Source: Pedobacter sp. MC2016-14
GTDB taxonomy: Bacteria; Bacteroidota; Bacteroidia; Sphingobacteriales; Sphingobacteriaceae
Direction: 5' to 3'
Assembly: GCF_020991475.1 (NCBI RefSeq)
Contig: NZ_JAJMPA010000002.1
Location: 682,001 to 746,000, forward strand
Length of the DNA: 64,000 nucleotides
Shown one piece after another: positions 43,901-52,831 of this stretch. The position numbers and the translations under genes were made by a program. Position 1 is the stretch's first letter. Every line of letters starts with the position of its first letter. The notes under the pieces are model-generated. The model worked only from the letters and a program-made list of their open reading frames with translations, was not told the DNA's origin and did no database searches.

Positions 43901-44518
43901 TTTAAGTTTAATCCTGCAGTGGCAGGTGTAAATGAAAGTGGCCATACCATAACTTATACTTTCACCGCTAACAATGGCTGCCCTGAAACAATAGTTAACA
44001 AGATAAAGGTAATGCCAAAACCTTCTCTTTTTGTGGATCGTGATGTATATGTTTTAGCTGGAGGACAAAAGATGATTTTATCAGAAGCTACTGGCTTTAA
44101 AATATCTTATCAATGGAGTCCTGTAACTGGATTGAGTAGTAGTACAATTTCTAATCCTATAGTTACTCCTGAAAAAGACACAGAATATACGGTGACTGTA
44201 ACTTCTGGTAGTAATTGCATTGTTTACCAAACGGTTTCTGTGCATGTTTTGAATTCGGTTAATGCTCCAAATACTTTCTCTCCAAATGGAGACGGTGTAA
44301 ACGATACATGGAATATTGCCCATTTGGACAGCTATCCGAACGTAACCGTCGATATTTTTGACCGTTACGGCGCAAAAGTGTTTTTTAGTAAAGGATATTC
44401 CGTACCTTTTGACGGGAATTTTAAAAATGAAGCTTTGCCTGTAGGAACCTATTACTACATTATAGATCCAAAAAATGGCAGGAGTAGAGTAACGGGCTCA
44501 TTAACCTTAATTAGATAA
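40943..44518 (+). CDS. large secreted PKD-domain protein with type B T9SS sorting domain
   Basis: 1191 residues. Signal peptide to about VNGQ; an N-terminal IgGFc-binding-like region (EFWAVFPTHNPA onward, about 25-460); several PKD-type Ig domains marked by WTFDDG, WNFGDG and WDFGDA; and a C-terminal gliding-motility-type domain (NTFSPNGDGVNDTW, DRYGAKVF, LPVGTYYYII), the type B sorting signal of the type IX secretion system. Expected to be exported to the surface and to work as an adhesin or motility-associated protein. The PorP/SprF-like partner starts one base after its stop, which is the usual arrangement for type B cargo. Ligand unknown. Confidence 0.92.
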   Translation: MSKSVYLLIFILILLCFQKVNGQNISNEGTEFWAVFPTHNPAGANNLANITIYVTSKENSEVTVSCGTYTSGSKAIPANTSVPFDVPRSQAYIDETESYPTRTIISESVLSRGIHVKVTDGQPKVAAYAHIYAGRRSAASLLLPVEAAGQKYYSMNFTQSPNEGNNFIVIVAAEDDTDVRIHNGNTIIPIHLNLKGDVFEYRSVDATDLTGTFIDVDPISSGCKKFVAFSGSSADNIGDCVLAPNVTVSRDPLFQQLYPVNSWGKNYGIVPFIDRRHIVRVLAQEDNTTVKADGVLVATLNAGMYYTSPISSVSSLVTADKNISVAQYSLSQACSGVNGGAKTGDPEMILLNPVEFNIKKITLFSSKDEAISEKYINIYMKTSGTSTFKIDGAAPIKSWVPVPSNPEFSYIQIGLDIELTSVTLMADVGFNAVAYGFGNVESYGYSAGTNLASNNYLLVTNESKTLESPDACVDEPASFKVVLPYEVSKITWSLNEGIPYVDAAPVATPITVNGEVYYSYFYLANKEFELADLGENEMKVNINLAATMAGCPGAPLELTFKFNVDALPDPDFDFAPGTNICPDVPVQFFDRSNSNTVGKKIARWTWTFDDGKIETTQNPFHTFTSGGEHSVKLSVATETGCMSDVKDIPVNVRPKMTAKFSAPSVVCPSVEFSITDQSSIETPGKIVKWLWNFGDGKPTINKFDALPFTYSYSEAGSYTITLVTESESDGCQSFPEPKVVTVASLPNVNFEIPTVCQAEVAVFKNTSTNELGTETGLQYFWDFGDASNPAMNTSQLKVGAHLYPGPTDYDVTLTVINASGCKNSKTQRISVNGATPVPIFSVANMDKLCSNKEVLVTSTSYVLQGGNLTKLEWQPDFVNHPEWVVTDDSPTSGESYSFDYKAFNTPEAKTYKIRLVAYSGGTALSCHEDKTQDITVLAAPILKFDDIDPICVNAESIPLTQAAETANLPGTGVYSGPGVVQVGANAFKFNPAVAGVNESGHTITYTFTANNGCPETIVNKIKVMPKPSLFVDRDVYVLAGGQKMILSEATGFKISYQWSPVTGLSSSTISNPIVTPEKDTEYTVTVTSGSNCIVYQTVSVHVLNSVNAPNTFSPNGDGVNDTWNIAHLDSYPNVTVDIFDRYGAKVFFSKGYSVPFDGNFKNEALPVGTYYYIIDPKNGRSRVTGSLTLIR

Positions 44519-44519
44519 T

Positions 44520-45533
44520 TTGAAACCTTACCATTTTATATTGGTTACATTTATGCTACTGGCATCAATAGCTACGGCCCAACAGCGGCCGCAGTATACC
44601 CAGTATGTGTTCAATAACTATCTTCTAAATCCTGCATTAAGCGGTATAGAAAATTATGCTGATGTGAAAATGGGCTACCGTAAACAATGGGCAGGTATCA
44701 CTAATGCGCCAAAAACATCCTTTATTACTGCAAATTGGAACCTTGGAAGCGACTACTTATGGAGAAATGCATTGTCTTTACCTGAAAAAGGGGACGACCC
44801 GATGAGTAAAAATTACATGCAGAATTATACTGCTTCGCCTGCGCACCATGGCATGGGAGTGACCGCTGTTTTGGATAAGACCGGTCCAATTTCAAGACTC
44901 GATGCCAATGTTACTTATGCGTACCACTTACAGTTAGCTAATACATTAAATTTATCTGTTGGTGCTGCAGTGGGGTTAACTAATATAGCACTGGATGTGA
45001 ATGCACTCTTATTGGAAAATGCCAGCGATCCCGCGCTTTCTAATACGATTGTAAACCAGGTGAAGCCTGATTTGGGCCTGGGGCTATGGTTATATGGCGC
45101 AAGGTTTTTTGCCGGAGTTGCCGCTCAGCAGATTATTCCGCAAAAGTTATCCTTTACAAATGATCCAAGTTATAATTCTGGGAAAGAGGTTGCTCATTAT
45201 TTTATAACTGCTGGGTATAAACTTTTTATTGACGATGAGATAGCCGCTATTCCGTCGGTTATGGTTAAAAGTGTGCGTCCAACTCCGGTTTCTGTAGATA
45301 TGAACTTGAAGGTGTCTTTTAGGGACAGGTTATGGGTTGGTGGAAGTTATCGTCGTAATGATTCTTATTCCGCACTTGTGGGATTTAATATGAGTAAGTT
45401 GATTAACTTAACTTACTCATATGATTTTACTACTTCGGATTTAAATAAGGTTAGCAACGGTACACATGAAATTGTACTTGGATTGCAGCTGAACAATATT
45501 TATGAAGTGCTTAGCACAACACGCATGTGGTAA
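44520..45533 (+). CDS. PorP/SprF family outer-membrane protein
   Basis: 337 residues from a TTG start at 44520: this start gives a full signal peptide (KPYHFILVTFMLLASIATAQ), whereas the next ATG (44553) would cut it short. QYTQYVFNNYLLNPALSG is the family hallmark of PorP/SprF proteins, followed by a barrel (MGYRKQWAGI, VSFRDRLWVGGSYRRND). Proteins of this family are paired with type B C-terminal-domain cargo and help anchor or export it; the cargo gene is directly upstream. The stop is 2 bases from the convergent rpoN stop. Confidence 0.93.
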   Translation: MKPYHFILVTFMLLASIATAQQRPQYTQYVFNNYLLNPALSGIENYADVKMGYRKQWAGITNAPKTSFITANWNLGSDYLWRNALSLPEKGDDPMSKNYMQNYTASPAHHGMGVTAVLDKTGPISRLDANVTYAYHLQLANTLNLSVGAAVGLTNIALDVNALLLENASDPALSNTIVNQVKPDLGLGLWLYGARFFAGVAAQQIIPQKLSFTNDPSYNSGKEVAHYFITAGYKLFIDDEIAAIPSVMVKSVRPTPVSVDMNLKVSFRDRLWVGGSYRRNDSYSALVGFNMSKLINLTYSYDFTTSDLNKVSNGTHEIVLGLQLNNIYEVLSTTRMW

Positions 45534-45535
45534 GC

Positions 45536-47008
45536 TTACAATTCTTTTCTTAAACGAGCTACGGGGATATTCATTTGTTCCCTGTATTTTGCAACGGTAC
45601 GTCTTGCGATATTATAACCGCGCTCTTTTAAGATGTCAGTAAGCTTTTCGTCTGCAAGTGGTCTGCGTTTGTCCTCATTACTAATACAGTCTTCCAGAAT
45701 TTTCTTTACTTCTTTGTTGGAAACTTCTTCACCACTTTCTGTTTGGATTGCTTCTGAGAAGAAAGATTTTAAAAGAAAAGTACCAAATTCTGTTTGAACG
45801 TATTTTGAATTGGCTACTCTGGATACAGTAGATATATCCATATCTATCTTATCAGCAATATCTTTCAGGATCATAGGGCGCATTTTGCGCTCATCACCAG
45901 TTAATAAATATTCATATTGATATTGCATAATGGCGTTCATTGTTTTAAGCAAAGTTTGCTGTCTTTGTTTAATTGCATCAATAAACCATTTTGCCGAATC
46001 CAGTTTCTGCTTTACAAACTGGACAGCTTCTTTTAATTTTTTATCTTTTTGGGAGGCCTTGTCATAATGTTCAAACATGTCGATGTAGGAACGGCTAACC
46101 CGAAGTTCAGGTGCATTTTTAGAGTTAAGGGTAAGAATGAGTACGCCATCGTTATTCGCAACATGAAAGTCAGGAATCACCTGAAGCTGCTTTGTGGTAA
46201 CCTGATTGGAATCTCCGGGTTTAGGATTTAATCTTAAGATTTCCGCAACAATTTCTTTAAGATCTTCGCTGTTTAAGCCCAGGGATTTTTCGAGTTTATC
46301 GTAGTGTTTTCTGGTAAATTCGTCCAGGTGATGTTCTACAATAGTAATGGCCTTTAAGATGATGGGATTGTTGGAGTCCTTCCTTTTGAGCTGTAAGGTA
46401 AGACATTCTTGTAAATCTCTAGCCGCAATTCCGGGAGGATCGAAGCTTTGAATGATTTTTAGCATATCTTCCACATCTTCTTCTTCCACCATTACGTTTT
46501 GGGAAAAAGCAAGGTCATCAATCATAGATGTAATTGGCCTTCTCAAATAACCATCATCGTCAAGGCTTCCAATTATTTGCTTGCCAACAATGAAATCTTT
46601 ATCTGATAATGGTACAAGGTCAAGTTGTTCTTGCAAACTTTCGAAGAAGGTACTTTCTATAGCTATTGGCGTTTCTTTCTTTTCTTCATCGTCATCATTA
46701 TTATTGTATGATGTGCTGTAGTCGTTTGTATTGTCATCCTGTAAATAATCATCTACATTAAATTCGTCAGAAGTATCTTCCTTGGCCGTTGAGTCGTAAT
46801 CGTCCTGCCCGTCATTTAAATCATCGTATTCGCCTTTAGGTTCTTCAGCTACCATCAAGCTAGGATCTTCAAGAGCAGGATTTTCTTCTAATTCTTCTTT
46901 TATTCTTGTATCTAAAGCAACTGTTGGAACCTGCAGCAATTTGATGAATTGTATTTGCTGGGGAGATAGTTTTTGTAATAATTTTTGTTGTAGATGTTGT
47001 TTAAGCAT
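45536..47008 (-). CDS. rpoN: RNA polymerase sigma-54 factor
   Basis: 490 residues from the ATG at 47008 (MLKQHLQQKLLQKL). Upstream TTG/ATG starts at 47041 and 47026 are possible but add residues foreign to the family. Region I is glutamine-rich (SPQQIQFIKLLQ), followed by a long acidic region II (about 60-115), the core-binding region, the helix-turn-helix, and the RpoN box ARRTVAKYREQMNIP near the C-terminus. The family needs AAA+ activators; none is in the window. Convergent with the PorP/SprF-like gene. Confidence 0.97.
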   Translation of the reverse strand: MLKQHLQQKLLQKLSPQQIQFIKLLQVPTVALDTRIKEELEENPALEDPSLMVAEEPKGEYDDLNDGQDDYDSTAKEDTSDEFNVDDYLQDDNTNDYSTSYNNNDDDEEKKETPIAIESTFFESLQEQLDLVPLSDKDFIVGKQIIGSLDDDGYLRRPITSMIDDLAFSQNVMVEEEDVEDMLKIIQSFDPPGIAARDLQECLTLQLKRKDSNNPIILKAITIVEHHLDEFTRKHYDKLEKSLGLNSEDLKEIVAEILRLNPKPGDSNQVTTKQLQVIPDFHVANNDGVLILTLNSKNAPELRVSRSYIDMFEHYDKASQKDKKLKEAVQFVKQKLDSAKWFIDAIKQRQQTLLKTMNAIMQYQYEYLLTGDERKMRPMILKDIADKIDMDISTVSRVANSKYVQTEFGTFLLKSFFSEAIQTESGEEVSNKEVKKILEDCISNEDKRRPLADEKLTDILKERGYNIARRTVAKYREQMNIPVARLRKEL

Positions 47009-47251
47009 GTTATAGTAACGCGGCATTTTATACCGTTTCAAAAATACACATTTGGATTAGATATATTGTAAGCAGTTAAATTTATTCTGCCCTGAACGTA
47101 GCTGTTAAACGAAGACTCACAAGAAAAAGTATCTTTTGGAAATTCTTTAAGACTTTAGTTAGCCAAGCGATAATACTATTTAAGATGATTTTTGATTCTA
47201 AAATAAAATTTATACTTTTATTTGCTAGTAAAAATATTTAAAAAGTACCCA

Positions 47252-47683
47252 ATGAGTTTTGTAAAGGAATTTAAAGAGTTTGCCATTAAAGGCAGTGTAA
47301 TGGATCTTGCTGTAGGCGTAATTATTGGTGGCGCGTTTGGGAAAATTATTGACAGCGTTGTGAAGGATTTAATCATGCCGTTGGTATCATCAATAATTGG
47401 TTCTATCGATTTCAGTAACCTGTATATTGTTTTAAAAGGAGAGCGGACAGCCAACCTGGCGCTTGAAGAGGCAAGAAAAGTTCCAGATACAGTAATTTTT
47501 GCTTATGGTAATTTTATTACTGTGGCTATCAATTTCTTTTTACTGGCATTGGCCGTTTTTATGTTGGTAAAAGGGATAAATTCTTTAAAACGTAAACAGG
47601 AAGTGGCTGATGCAAAACCAGTGGTGCCTACCAAAGAAGAAGCTCTGCTGACTGAAATTAGAGATTTATTGAAGTCGAAATAG
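47252..47683 (+). CDS. mscL: large-conductance mechanosensitive channel
   Basis: 143 residues from the ATG at 47252; an upstream TTG at 47222 adds a poorly conserved tail. KEFAIKGSVMDLAVGVIIGGAFGK is split by the first membrane helix, the second lies at about 88-113 (FITVAINFFLLALAVFMLV), and the C-terminal helix is KEEALLTEIRDLL. MscL opens under membrane tension to release solutes on osmotic downshock. Single gene between rpoN and the rpmH cluster. Confidence 0.97.
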   Translation: MSFVKEFKEFAIKGSVMDLAVGVIIGGAFGKIIDSVVKDLIMPLVSSIIGSIDFSNLYIVLKGERTANLALEEARKVPDTVIFAYGNFITVAINFFLLALAVFMLVKGINSLKRKQEVADAKPVVPTKEEALLTEIRDLLKSK

Positions 47684-47711
47684 TAGAAAACTAATTTACC
47701 TTTAAAATCTA

Positions 47712-47743
47712 TTTGCATTTAAATAAAAATCGAACTATATTTG
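47712..47743 (+). promoter_or_regulatory. promoter of the rpmH-rnpA cluster
   Basis: TTTG at 47712-47715, 20 bases, TATATTTG at 47736-47743. An exact match to the Bacteroidota consensus, 42 bases before the rpmH ATG at 47785. Confidence 0.88.
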
Positions 47744-47784
47744 CACCTCTTATTTAAAAAAATAGTCTAAGATATAATACAGTT

Positions 47785-47943
47785 ATGAAAAGAACATTCC
47801 AACCTTCGCAAAGAAAGAGAAGAAACAAACATGGCTTCCGCGAAAGAATGGCTACAGCAAACGGTAGAAGAGTATTAGCTTCCCGTCGTGCAAAAGGAAG
47901 AAAAAAACTATCAGTTTCAGACGAGCGTCGTCACAAAGCATAA
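47785..47943 (+). CDS. rpmH: 50S ribosomal protein L34
   Basis: 52 residues, ATG at 47785 and TAA at 47941-47943. The basic sequence [20 protein letters not shown], and [14 protein letters not shown] after it, are unmistakable for L34. Followed by rnpA at 48004, the classical gene order. Confidence 0.98.
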   Translation: MKRTFQPSQRKRRNKHGFRERMATANGRRVLASRRAKGRKKLSVSDERRHKA

Positions 47944-48003
47944 TTTTGATTGTAGCACGTTAAGTGTTGGCAGATCAAAATCTGCAATTTTACAATCGAA
48001 AAC

Positions 48004-48399
48004 ATGAAAACATTTTCTAAAGAAGAACGGTTATGCAGCAGAAAGTCGTTAGACCTGCTATTTAAGAACGGTTCTTCTTTTTTGTTATATCCCTACCGCG
48101 TTTCCTACTTGTTTATTGAGGCCAAAGAAGATTTTCCTGTTCAGGTGGTCATCAATGTATCTAAAAAGAGATATAAACGAGCCGTTGACAGAAATCTAAT
48201 CAAACGTAGGACAAGGGAAATTTACCGCCTTCAAAAGCAAACCGAGTTGTATGATATACTTGACAGGCCAGGCGAGTTGCTATTGCTTTCTCTTCAGTTT
48301 ATTGGAAAACAGAAATATGAGCATCTATTTTTGGAAAAGAAATTAAATGCCGCTTTGAAAAAGCTGCAAACCAATATCGGTACCCATGAAATTTCTTAG
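48004..48399 (+). CDS. rnpA: ribonuclease P protein component
   Basis: 131 residues. [20 protein letters not shown] contains the family signature with the RNA-binding RNxxKRRxRE helix. It assists the RNase P RNA in 5' processing of tRNA precursors. The last 14 bases overlap the yidD start, so the two are translationally linked. Confidence 0.97.
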   Translation: MKTFSKEERLCSRKSLDLLFKNGSSFLLYPYRVSYLFIEAKEDFPVQVVINVSKKRYKRAVDRNLIKRRTREIYRLQKQTELYDILDRPGELLLLSLQFIGKQKYEHLFLEKKLNAALKKLQTNIGTHEIS

Positions 48400-48616
48400 A
48401 CAAATTATCGGCTGGTTCTTTCTGGCATTGATTAAAGTATATCAATTGCTAATTTCTCCCTTATTGGGAGCTAATTGCAGGTACACACCCACTTGTTCAC
48501 AATACGGTATTGAGGCCATTAAAAAGCATGGACCATTTAAGGGTGGTTGGCTAACGCTTAAACGGATTGGAAGGTGCCATCCCTGGGCTGCCCACGGTCA
48601 TGATCCTGTTCCTTAA
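48386..48616 (+). CDS. yidD: membrane protein insertion efficiency factor YidD
   Basis: 76 residues. [20 protein letters not shown], then [16 protein letters not shown] and RCHPW, are the complete family signature with the conserved cysteines. Acts at the inner membrane with YidC. Overlaps rnpA by 14 bases. Confidence 0.97.
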   Translation: MKFLRQIIGWFFLALIKVYQLLISPLLGANCRYTPTCSQYGIEAIKKHGPFKGGWLTLKRIGRCHPWAAHGHDPVP

Positions 48617-48639
48617 TTTAAAATACTATCTTTAATTAA

Positions 48640-49326
48640 ATGACAACCCTACTTCAAATTGAAACTGCCACTCAGGCATGTGCAGTTGCACTATCTGTTA
48701 ACGGTAAAACAATAGCTTTAAAGGAAGAAATTGCTCAGAATATTCATGCAGGCAACCTCACAATATTTATTGACGAAATAATGAGGGACGCTGGTTTAAC
48801 TTACCCGGAACTGGATGCTGTAGCTGTGAGTAAAGGGCCGGGATCTTATACGGGTTTGAGAATTGGTGTGTCTACGGCTAAGGGTTTATGTTTTGCATTA
48901 GATAAACCACTTATTGCTGTTGATACGCTAAAAATGATGGCAAATGGCTTTCTCGAGCAAACTGACTGTTATGATGGTTTGGTTTGTCCGATGATTGATG
49001 CAAGAAGGATGGAGGTTTACACTACCTTGTGCGATGCTAAGCTAAATCTATTGACCCCTGTAAGTGCAATGGTGATTGATGAGCATGCTTATGAGGATGT
49101 ATTGAAAACGGGAAAGGTGACTTTTATTGGTGATGGAGCCATGAAATGCGCTGATGTGATTAAACATGCAAATGCTATATTTTCACCTTTAAATTTTAAT
49201 TCTGCAGCTAATATGAGTACATTAGCTTTTGATGCCTATGTTAATGAAGATTTCCAGAATATAGCTTACTTTGAGCCTTATTACTTAAAGGACTTTGTAC
49301 TTACACAGCCAAAGAAAAAAGCCTAG
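48640..49326 (+). CDS. tsaB: tRNA threonylcarbamoyladenosine biosynthesis protein TsaB
   Basis: 228 residues. ASKHA-fold protein with the family motif SKGPGSYTGLRIGVSTAKGL and the N-terminal LQIETATQACAVAL. TsaB forms a complex with TsaD and TsaE to make t6A at position 37 of ANN-decoding tRNAs. Placed 23 bases after yidD and in the same direction, probably read from the rpmH promoter. Its stop is adjacent to the convergent gene's stop, with no gap. Confidence 0.94.
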   Translation: MTTLLQIETATQACAVALSVNGKTIALKEEIAQNIHAGNLTIFIDEIMRDAGLTYPELDAVAVSKGPGSYTGLRIGVSTAKGLCFALDKPLIAVDTLKMMANGFLEQTDCYDGLVCPMIDARRMEVYTTLCDAKLNLLTPVSAMVIDEHAYEDVLKTGKVTFIGDGAMKCADVIKHANAIFSPLNFNSAANMSTLAFDAYVNEDFQNIAYFEPYYLKDFVLTQPKKKA

Positions 49327-50727
49327 TTATCTCTTTCTGCTAAATACACTAAATATTCTCTTAAAAAAGCTTTCTTCCTGCTGATCATCTATTCCTGGCA
49401 TATAACTGCTGTTTAAAGGATGGTTTACGACATAACCAAATTTGATACTCATTCCCATATAGAAAGATGCGCCATTATAACCATTTGATCCGGTTACATC
49501 TTTTAAAATTACCGCAGTTTTTGATAAATTATCTGAGCCCAGGAAAAATTCAAAATTTGGTGTCTTGTACATGCCTTGTGCACCAATCATAAAAAAGCCA
49601 TTAAGGTTGTAGTTGGGTACGATGCTGGCCGAAAAATCTCTGTATTTAAACGTATTAATGAATGCAAGATCTCCACCCTTGTAAACAAGGTTTTTTGATA
49701 ATATTAAGCCTGGTACGTAGAAGTCAAAAGCCTTAGAGATCAAGAAATCTGCTTTGGCATTAGTTAAAGAATAAAAACTCTTTTGCTGATCGTTATTTTT
49801 GATGGTTTCGTAGATGTCAGTGCCTATTTCTATACTTGGATCATTTTGAAATTGTTCGATGGTTTTTTCGGTAAGCTCTACCGTATGTGATTTTTTGCTC
49901 CATTTGATAAAACCAAGATCCTTTAAATTGGCCATAATGGTAACCCCTTTTTTTGAGTTGTAAGTTGTTCCAAGACTAAGAGATAAACCGGGACTTTTAA
50001 AGTTGGGAAACAGTGTTTTCTTGTTGACTTCATCCCAATCAAAAAAGCTGGATTTATAAGCACCTGTAAGTTTTAGCAACAGCTGGTTGGAGGAAGGGTC
50101 TACGTACATCGATGATCCGTTGATATCTAGTTTATTGTAGGTTATGCCACTTAGTAAGCTAAGCTTTGCGCCAAACGAGAGCTTCTTGTTGTAATTTTCT
50201 CTGTAACTTATGCTAAACTGGTGGTAGGTTTGGACCTGGCCCTTGTCATTAAAGATATTTTCATATAGACGACCTTTATCAAACCGGTTGTAATCATCTA
50301 GTAAAGCCAGGCTTTCATTCGTGTAATCCAGGTGCGCATCTGTACGTACTTGCCAGGCAAAGCCAATTTCTTTATTAAATTTATATGATTTAAATATCCT
50401 AAAAGCGAATAGGTAAATATTTGCATTTTCATAAACTGTATTGGTTTTTCCACTTCCTAAGGGTAATCCTTGAGCTGTATAAAGACCATTGGAGATTAAT
50501 CCTCTGATGGTATTATTTGCGTCGCCTTTATTTGCCGCGTTAACTCCAAAATTTGGAAGGAAAAAATTGGAAGCAAACTGTCTTGATGAATCTAATATAA
50601 ATGCTTTTTGGGCAGGGTTTTCAAAAGCATCAAATAGGGTTTTTGTATTGAATAATCCATACTGCTGAGCATTTGCCTGAATGGTGAGGATGAGGAAGAA
50701 AACAGGTGTCAGGTATATTCTATTCAT
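49327..50727 (-). CDS. DUF5723-like outer-membrane protein
   Basis: 466 residues from the ATG at 50727 (a TTG at 50739 is an alternative). Signal peptide to about IQANAQ. Resembles the DUF5723-type porin-like proteins of Bacteroidota: NTKTLFDAFENPAQKAF near the N-terminus and many Gly/Phe/Tyr-rich strands. No catalytic motif. Placed 40 bases after the hypothetical gene upstream, so the two are probably one unit. Function unknown; likely envelope. Confidence 0.8.
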   Translation of the reverse strand: MNRIYLTPVFFLILTIQANAQQYGLFNTKTLFDAFENPAQKAFILDSSRQFASNFFLPNFGVNAANKGDANNTIRGLISNGLYTAQGLPLGSGKTNTVYENANIYLFAFRIFKSYKFNKEIGFAWQVRTDAHLDYTNESLALLDDYNRFDKGRLYENIFNDKGQVQTYHQFSISYRENYNKKLSFGAKLSLLSGITYNKLDINGSSMYVDPSSNQLLLKLTGAYKSSFFDWDEVNKKTLFPNFKSPGLSLSLGTTYNSKKGVTIMANLKDLGFIKWSKKSHTVELTEKTIEQFQNDPSIEIGTDIYETIKNNDQQKSFYSLTNAKADFLISKAFDFYVPGLILSKNLVYKGGDLAFINTFKYRDFSASIVPNYNLNGFFMIGAQGMYKTPNFEFFLGSDNLSKTAVILKDVTGSNGYNGASFYMGMSIKFGYVVNHPLNSSYMPGIDDQQEESFFKRIFSVFSRKR

Positions 50728-50767
50728 AAAGGAAATCAATTCCTAAATCTAGTGCTTTTTTTTTCTT

Positions 50768-52345
50768 TTATTGTGTAATGCTTACAACCGTATCTATTAA
50801 CTTTTGCTCCTCTTTTGTATTTAACAAGAGATTGGTTTGGAATTTACCTTTATCTCCACTTAGTTGCCAGGTGAGGGTTTCAAATGGCCTTAAACCATCT
50901 TTAGAACGGTAATGTTTGTAGAACGGACTTAGTAAATTGTTTCTGAAAATAGCTTCAGACTGATTGTTATTTAAATAAAATACAACATTTGCAGTGGCTG
51001 AAAGCTGGTTAACTGCGGCAACATATGTGTTAGTGTTTATTAGTAAATTGTTGCTTTTATAATGACTTAGAAAATTTTGGAGTGTACTGGCATAATTGGA
51101 AAAAATCAAATAGTTATCAATGATAACATAATATGGTCTTTTAAATTTTTGAAATGCAGAACCAAAATAGAAATATAATAGGTCTGCTTCTTTAAAAAGC
51201 CTGATTTCATCCGTGTAGCTGTCGCTGATGTCGAGTAATTGTTGTTCGAGTTTATCTCCATTTGTTAAATTTACTGCACCAAGTTTTTCTCCAGTGTTGA
51301 GCTGGAATGTAATGAATTGATTTTTGGTGTATTTTGGAATGGATTCTTCCATGTTAATATGATACTTTTTGCTGAGGGTTTGGCTAAAATTATGTATATT
51401 CTTACTTTTTTGTTTTGAAAGCCAAAGGTTAAGCGATTTTCTCCATGAGCTGTAACTTTCTATTGCATAAAGCGTATAATTGGCCGTATTTTCTGGAAGA
51501 ATATTATCTATAATTGTTTTTTGTGGGAGCAGGTTCGAAAAAAGCTGATGGTAATTATCCGGATCAGTTAGCAACGTGCTGCCATTAAACAATAGCCGCT
51601 CTTTACTAAAATTGTAATTTAAACTTGCAAAGGCATTTAAGTTTTTGAGCACAATCAAATCACCGTTGATGCCAGTACTAATCGTTTTTAACAGTTCCGG
51701 GATTTTATTGAAATTTATGAAAAGGTTAGCAAGATTAGATTTTCTGGCATTACTGTTTTCTTTTAAAAATTCAAAAAATGGATTATCTTTCCTTTCTTTT
51801 AATTGATTTAGAACTTTTGTGACTTGCTCAAAGGAGTTAGAAATCATAACCAGGTGATCAGTACTGGCAAGATAAAATGACGAACTGTCCGCTATTGTTA
51901 TTTTTTTTAAAGGTGGAATGTTTTCTATTTTGAAATCACTGGATTTTAAGATTTCTTCCAGTTTTTTTTGATCCTCAGTTTCGTTAAGTTGGGTACTAAG
52001 CAATAAGTCCATTTCTCCTTTTTCTCCCGGTAATATACTGATATAGCTATTTTGCTGATCAAAACAGCGGAATAATTCTGGAGAGGAAGTAAAAGTAGTT
52101 TCTAAGGTTGAAAGTGTTTTAAACTTCGCTTCGCCTATTATATTCTTAAATAGCTGTTGGCCTTTTAAAATGTCAAATGTACTTTTGTCATTTTGAATAC
52201 GGACAACGATGCCTGAATTACAGGTAGCTGCATAAATACTGGTGTCATTAATGCTGGTTCTTTTATCCAGGTTATTAAAATAAAACCAAGCCATGTATAA
52301 CATGGCAAGCAGAAGAACAAATATGGTGGTGTATATGGTTTTCAT
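50768..52345 (-). CDS. membrane-anchored hypothetical protein (DUF3352-like)
   Basis: 525 residues. One N-terminal helix (about 5-25, FVLLLAMLYMAWFYF) with no cleavage site, then a large soluble domain rich in Leu, Asn and Ser. The repeating pattern of two similar halves recalls DUF3352-type proteins, but I do not recognise it with certainty. No cysteine or metal motif. Probably faces the periplasm. Probably co-transcribed with the porin-like gene downstream. Confidence 0.75.
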   Translation of the reverse strand: MKTIYTTIFVLLLAMLYMAWFYFNNLDKRTSINDTSIYAATCNSGIVVRIQNDKSTFDILKGQQLFKNIIGEAKFKTLSTLETTFTSSPELFRCFDQQNSYISILPGEKGEMDLLLSTQLNETEDQKKLEEILKSSDFKIENIPPLKKITIADSSSFYLASTDHLVMISNSFEQVTKVLNQLKERKDNPFFEFLKENSNARKSNLANLFINFNKIPELLKTISTGINGDLIVLKNLNAFASLNYNFSKERLLFNGSTLLTDPDNYHQLFSNLLPQKTIIDNILPENTANYTLYAIESYSSWRKSLNLWLSKQKSKNIHNFSQTLSKKYHINMEESIPKYTKNQFITFQLNTGEKLGAVNLTNGDKLEQQLLDISDSYTDEIRLFKEADLLYFYFGSAFQKFKRPYYVIIDNYLIFSNYASTLQNFLSHYKSNNLLINTNTYVAAVNQLSATANVVFYLNNNQSEAIFRNNLLSPFYKHYRSKDGLRPFETLTWQLSGDKGKFQTNLLLNTKEEQKLIDTVVSITQ

Positions 52346-52444
52346 TTTTTTAGTTACAGCAAATTTAATTTTATTACTTGGATTGGAGAGTGATGTATCC
52401 TGATTTTATTAATTTAGCGTTTCTTAAAATAAAATGGGTCACAA

Positions 52445-52831
52445 ATGAATAAACGAATAATTTTAACGGCTGCTGTTTTTGGTGCTCTTGCAGTTATTCT
52501 GGGTGCGTTTGGAGCACATGGGTTAAGAGATAAAATAAGTGCAGAATCCATTACAATATGGAACAAAGGGGTAGAGTATCAGTTCTATCATACTTTTGCA
52601 TTACTTTTTCTGTCTACCTTTGTAAGGTTTAGAAATAAACTGATTGACCTTGCATACTTTTCCTTTAGTTTTGGAATCTTACTTTTTTCGGGTTCGCTAT
52701 ACCTGCTAGCTTCCAAAAGCATCACTAATATTGGCTTTATCAATTATATATGGCCAATAACTCCATTAGGTGGATTATTGCTCATTCTTGGCTGGATGTT
52801 TTTGTTCCTTGCCGCATTAAGACACCGCTAA
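52445..52831 (+). CDS. DUF423 (YgdD-like) small membrane protein
   Basis: 128 residues with four predicted membrane helices. AVILGAFGAHGLRDKI is the DUF423 signature, with FGILLFSGSLYLLA in the third helix. Function unknown. Its TAA overlaps the ATG of priA by one base. Confidence 0.93.
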   Translation: MNKRIILTAAVFGALAVILGAFGAHGLRDKISAESITIWNKGVEYQFYHTFALLFLSTFVRFRNKLIDLAYFSFSFGILLFSGSLYLLASKSITNIGFINYIWPITPLGGLLLILGWMFLFLAALRHR

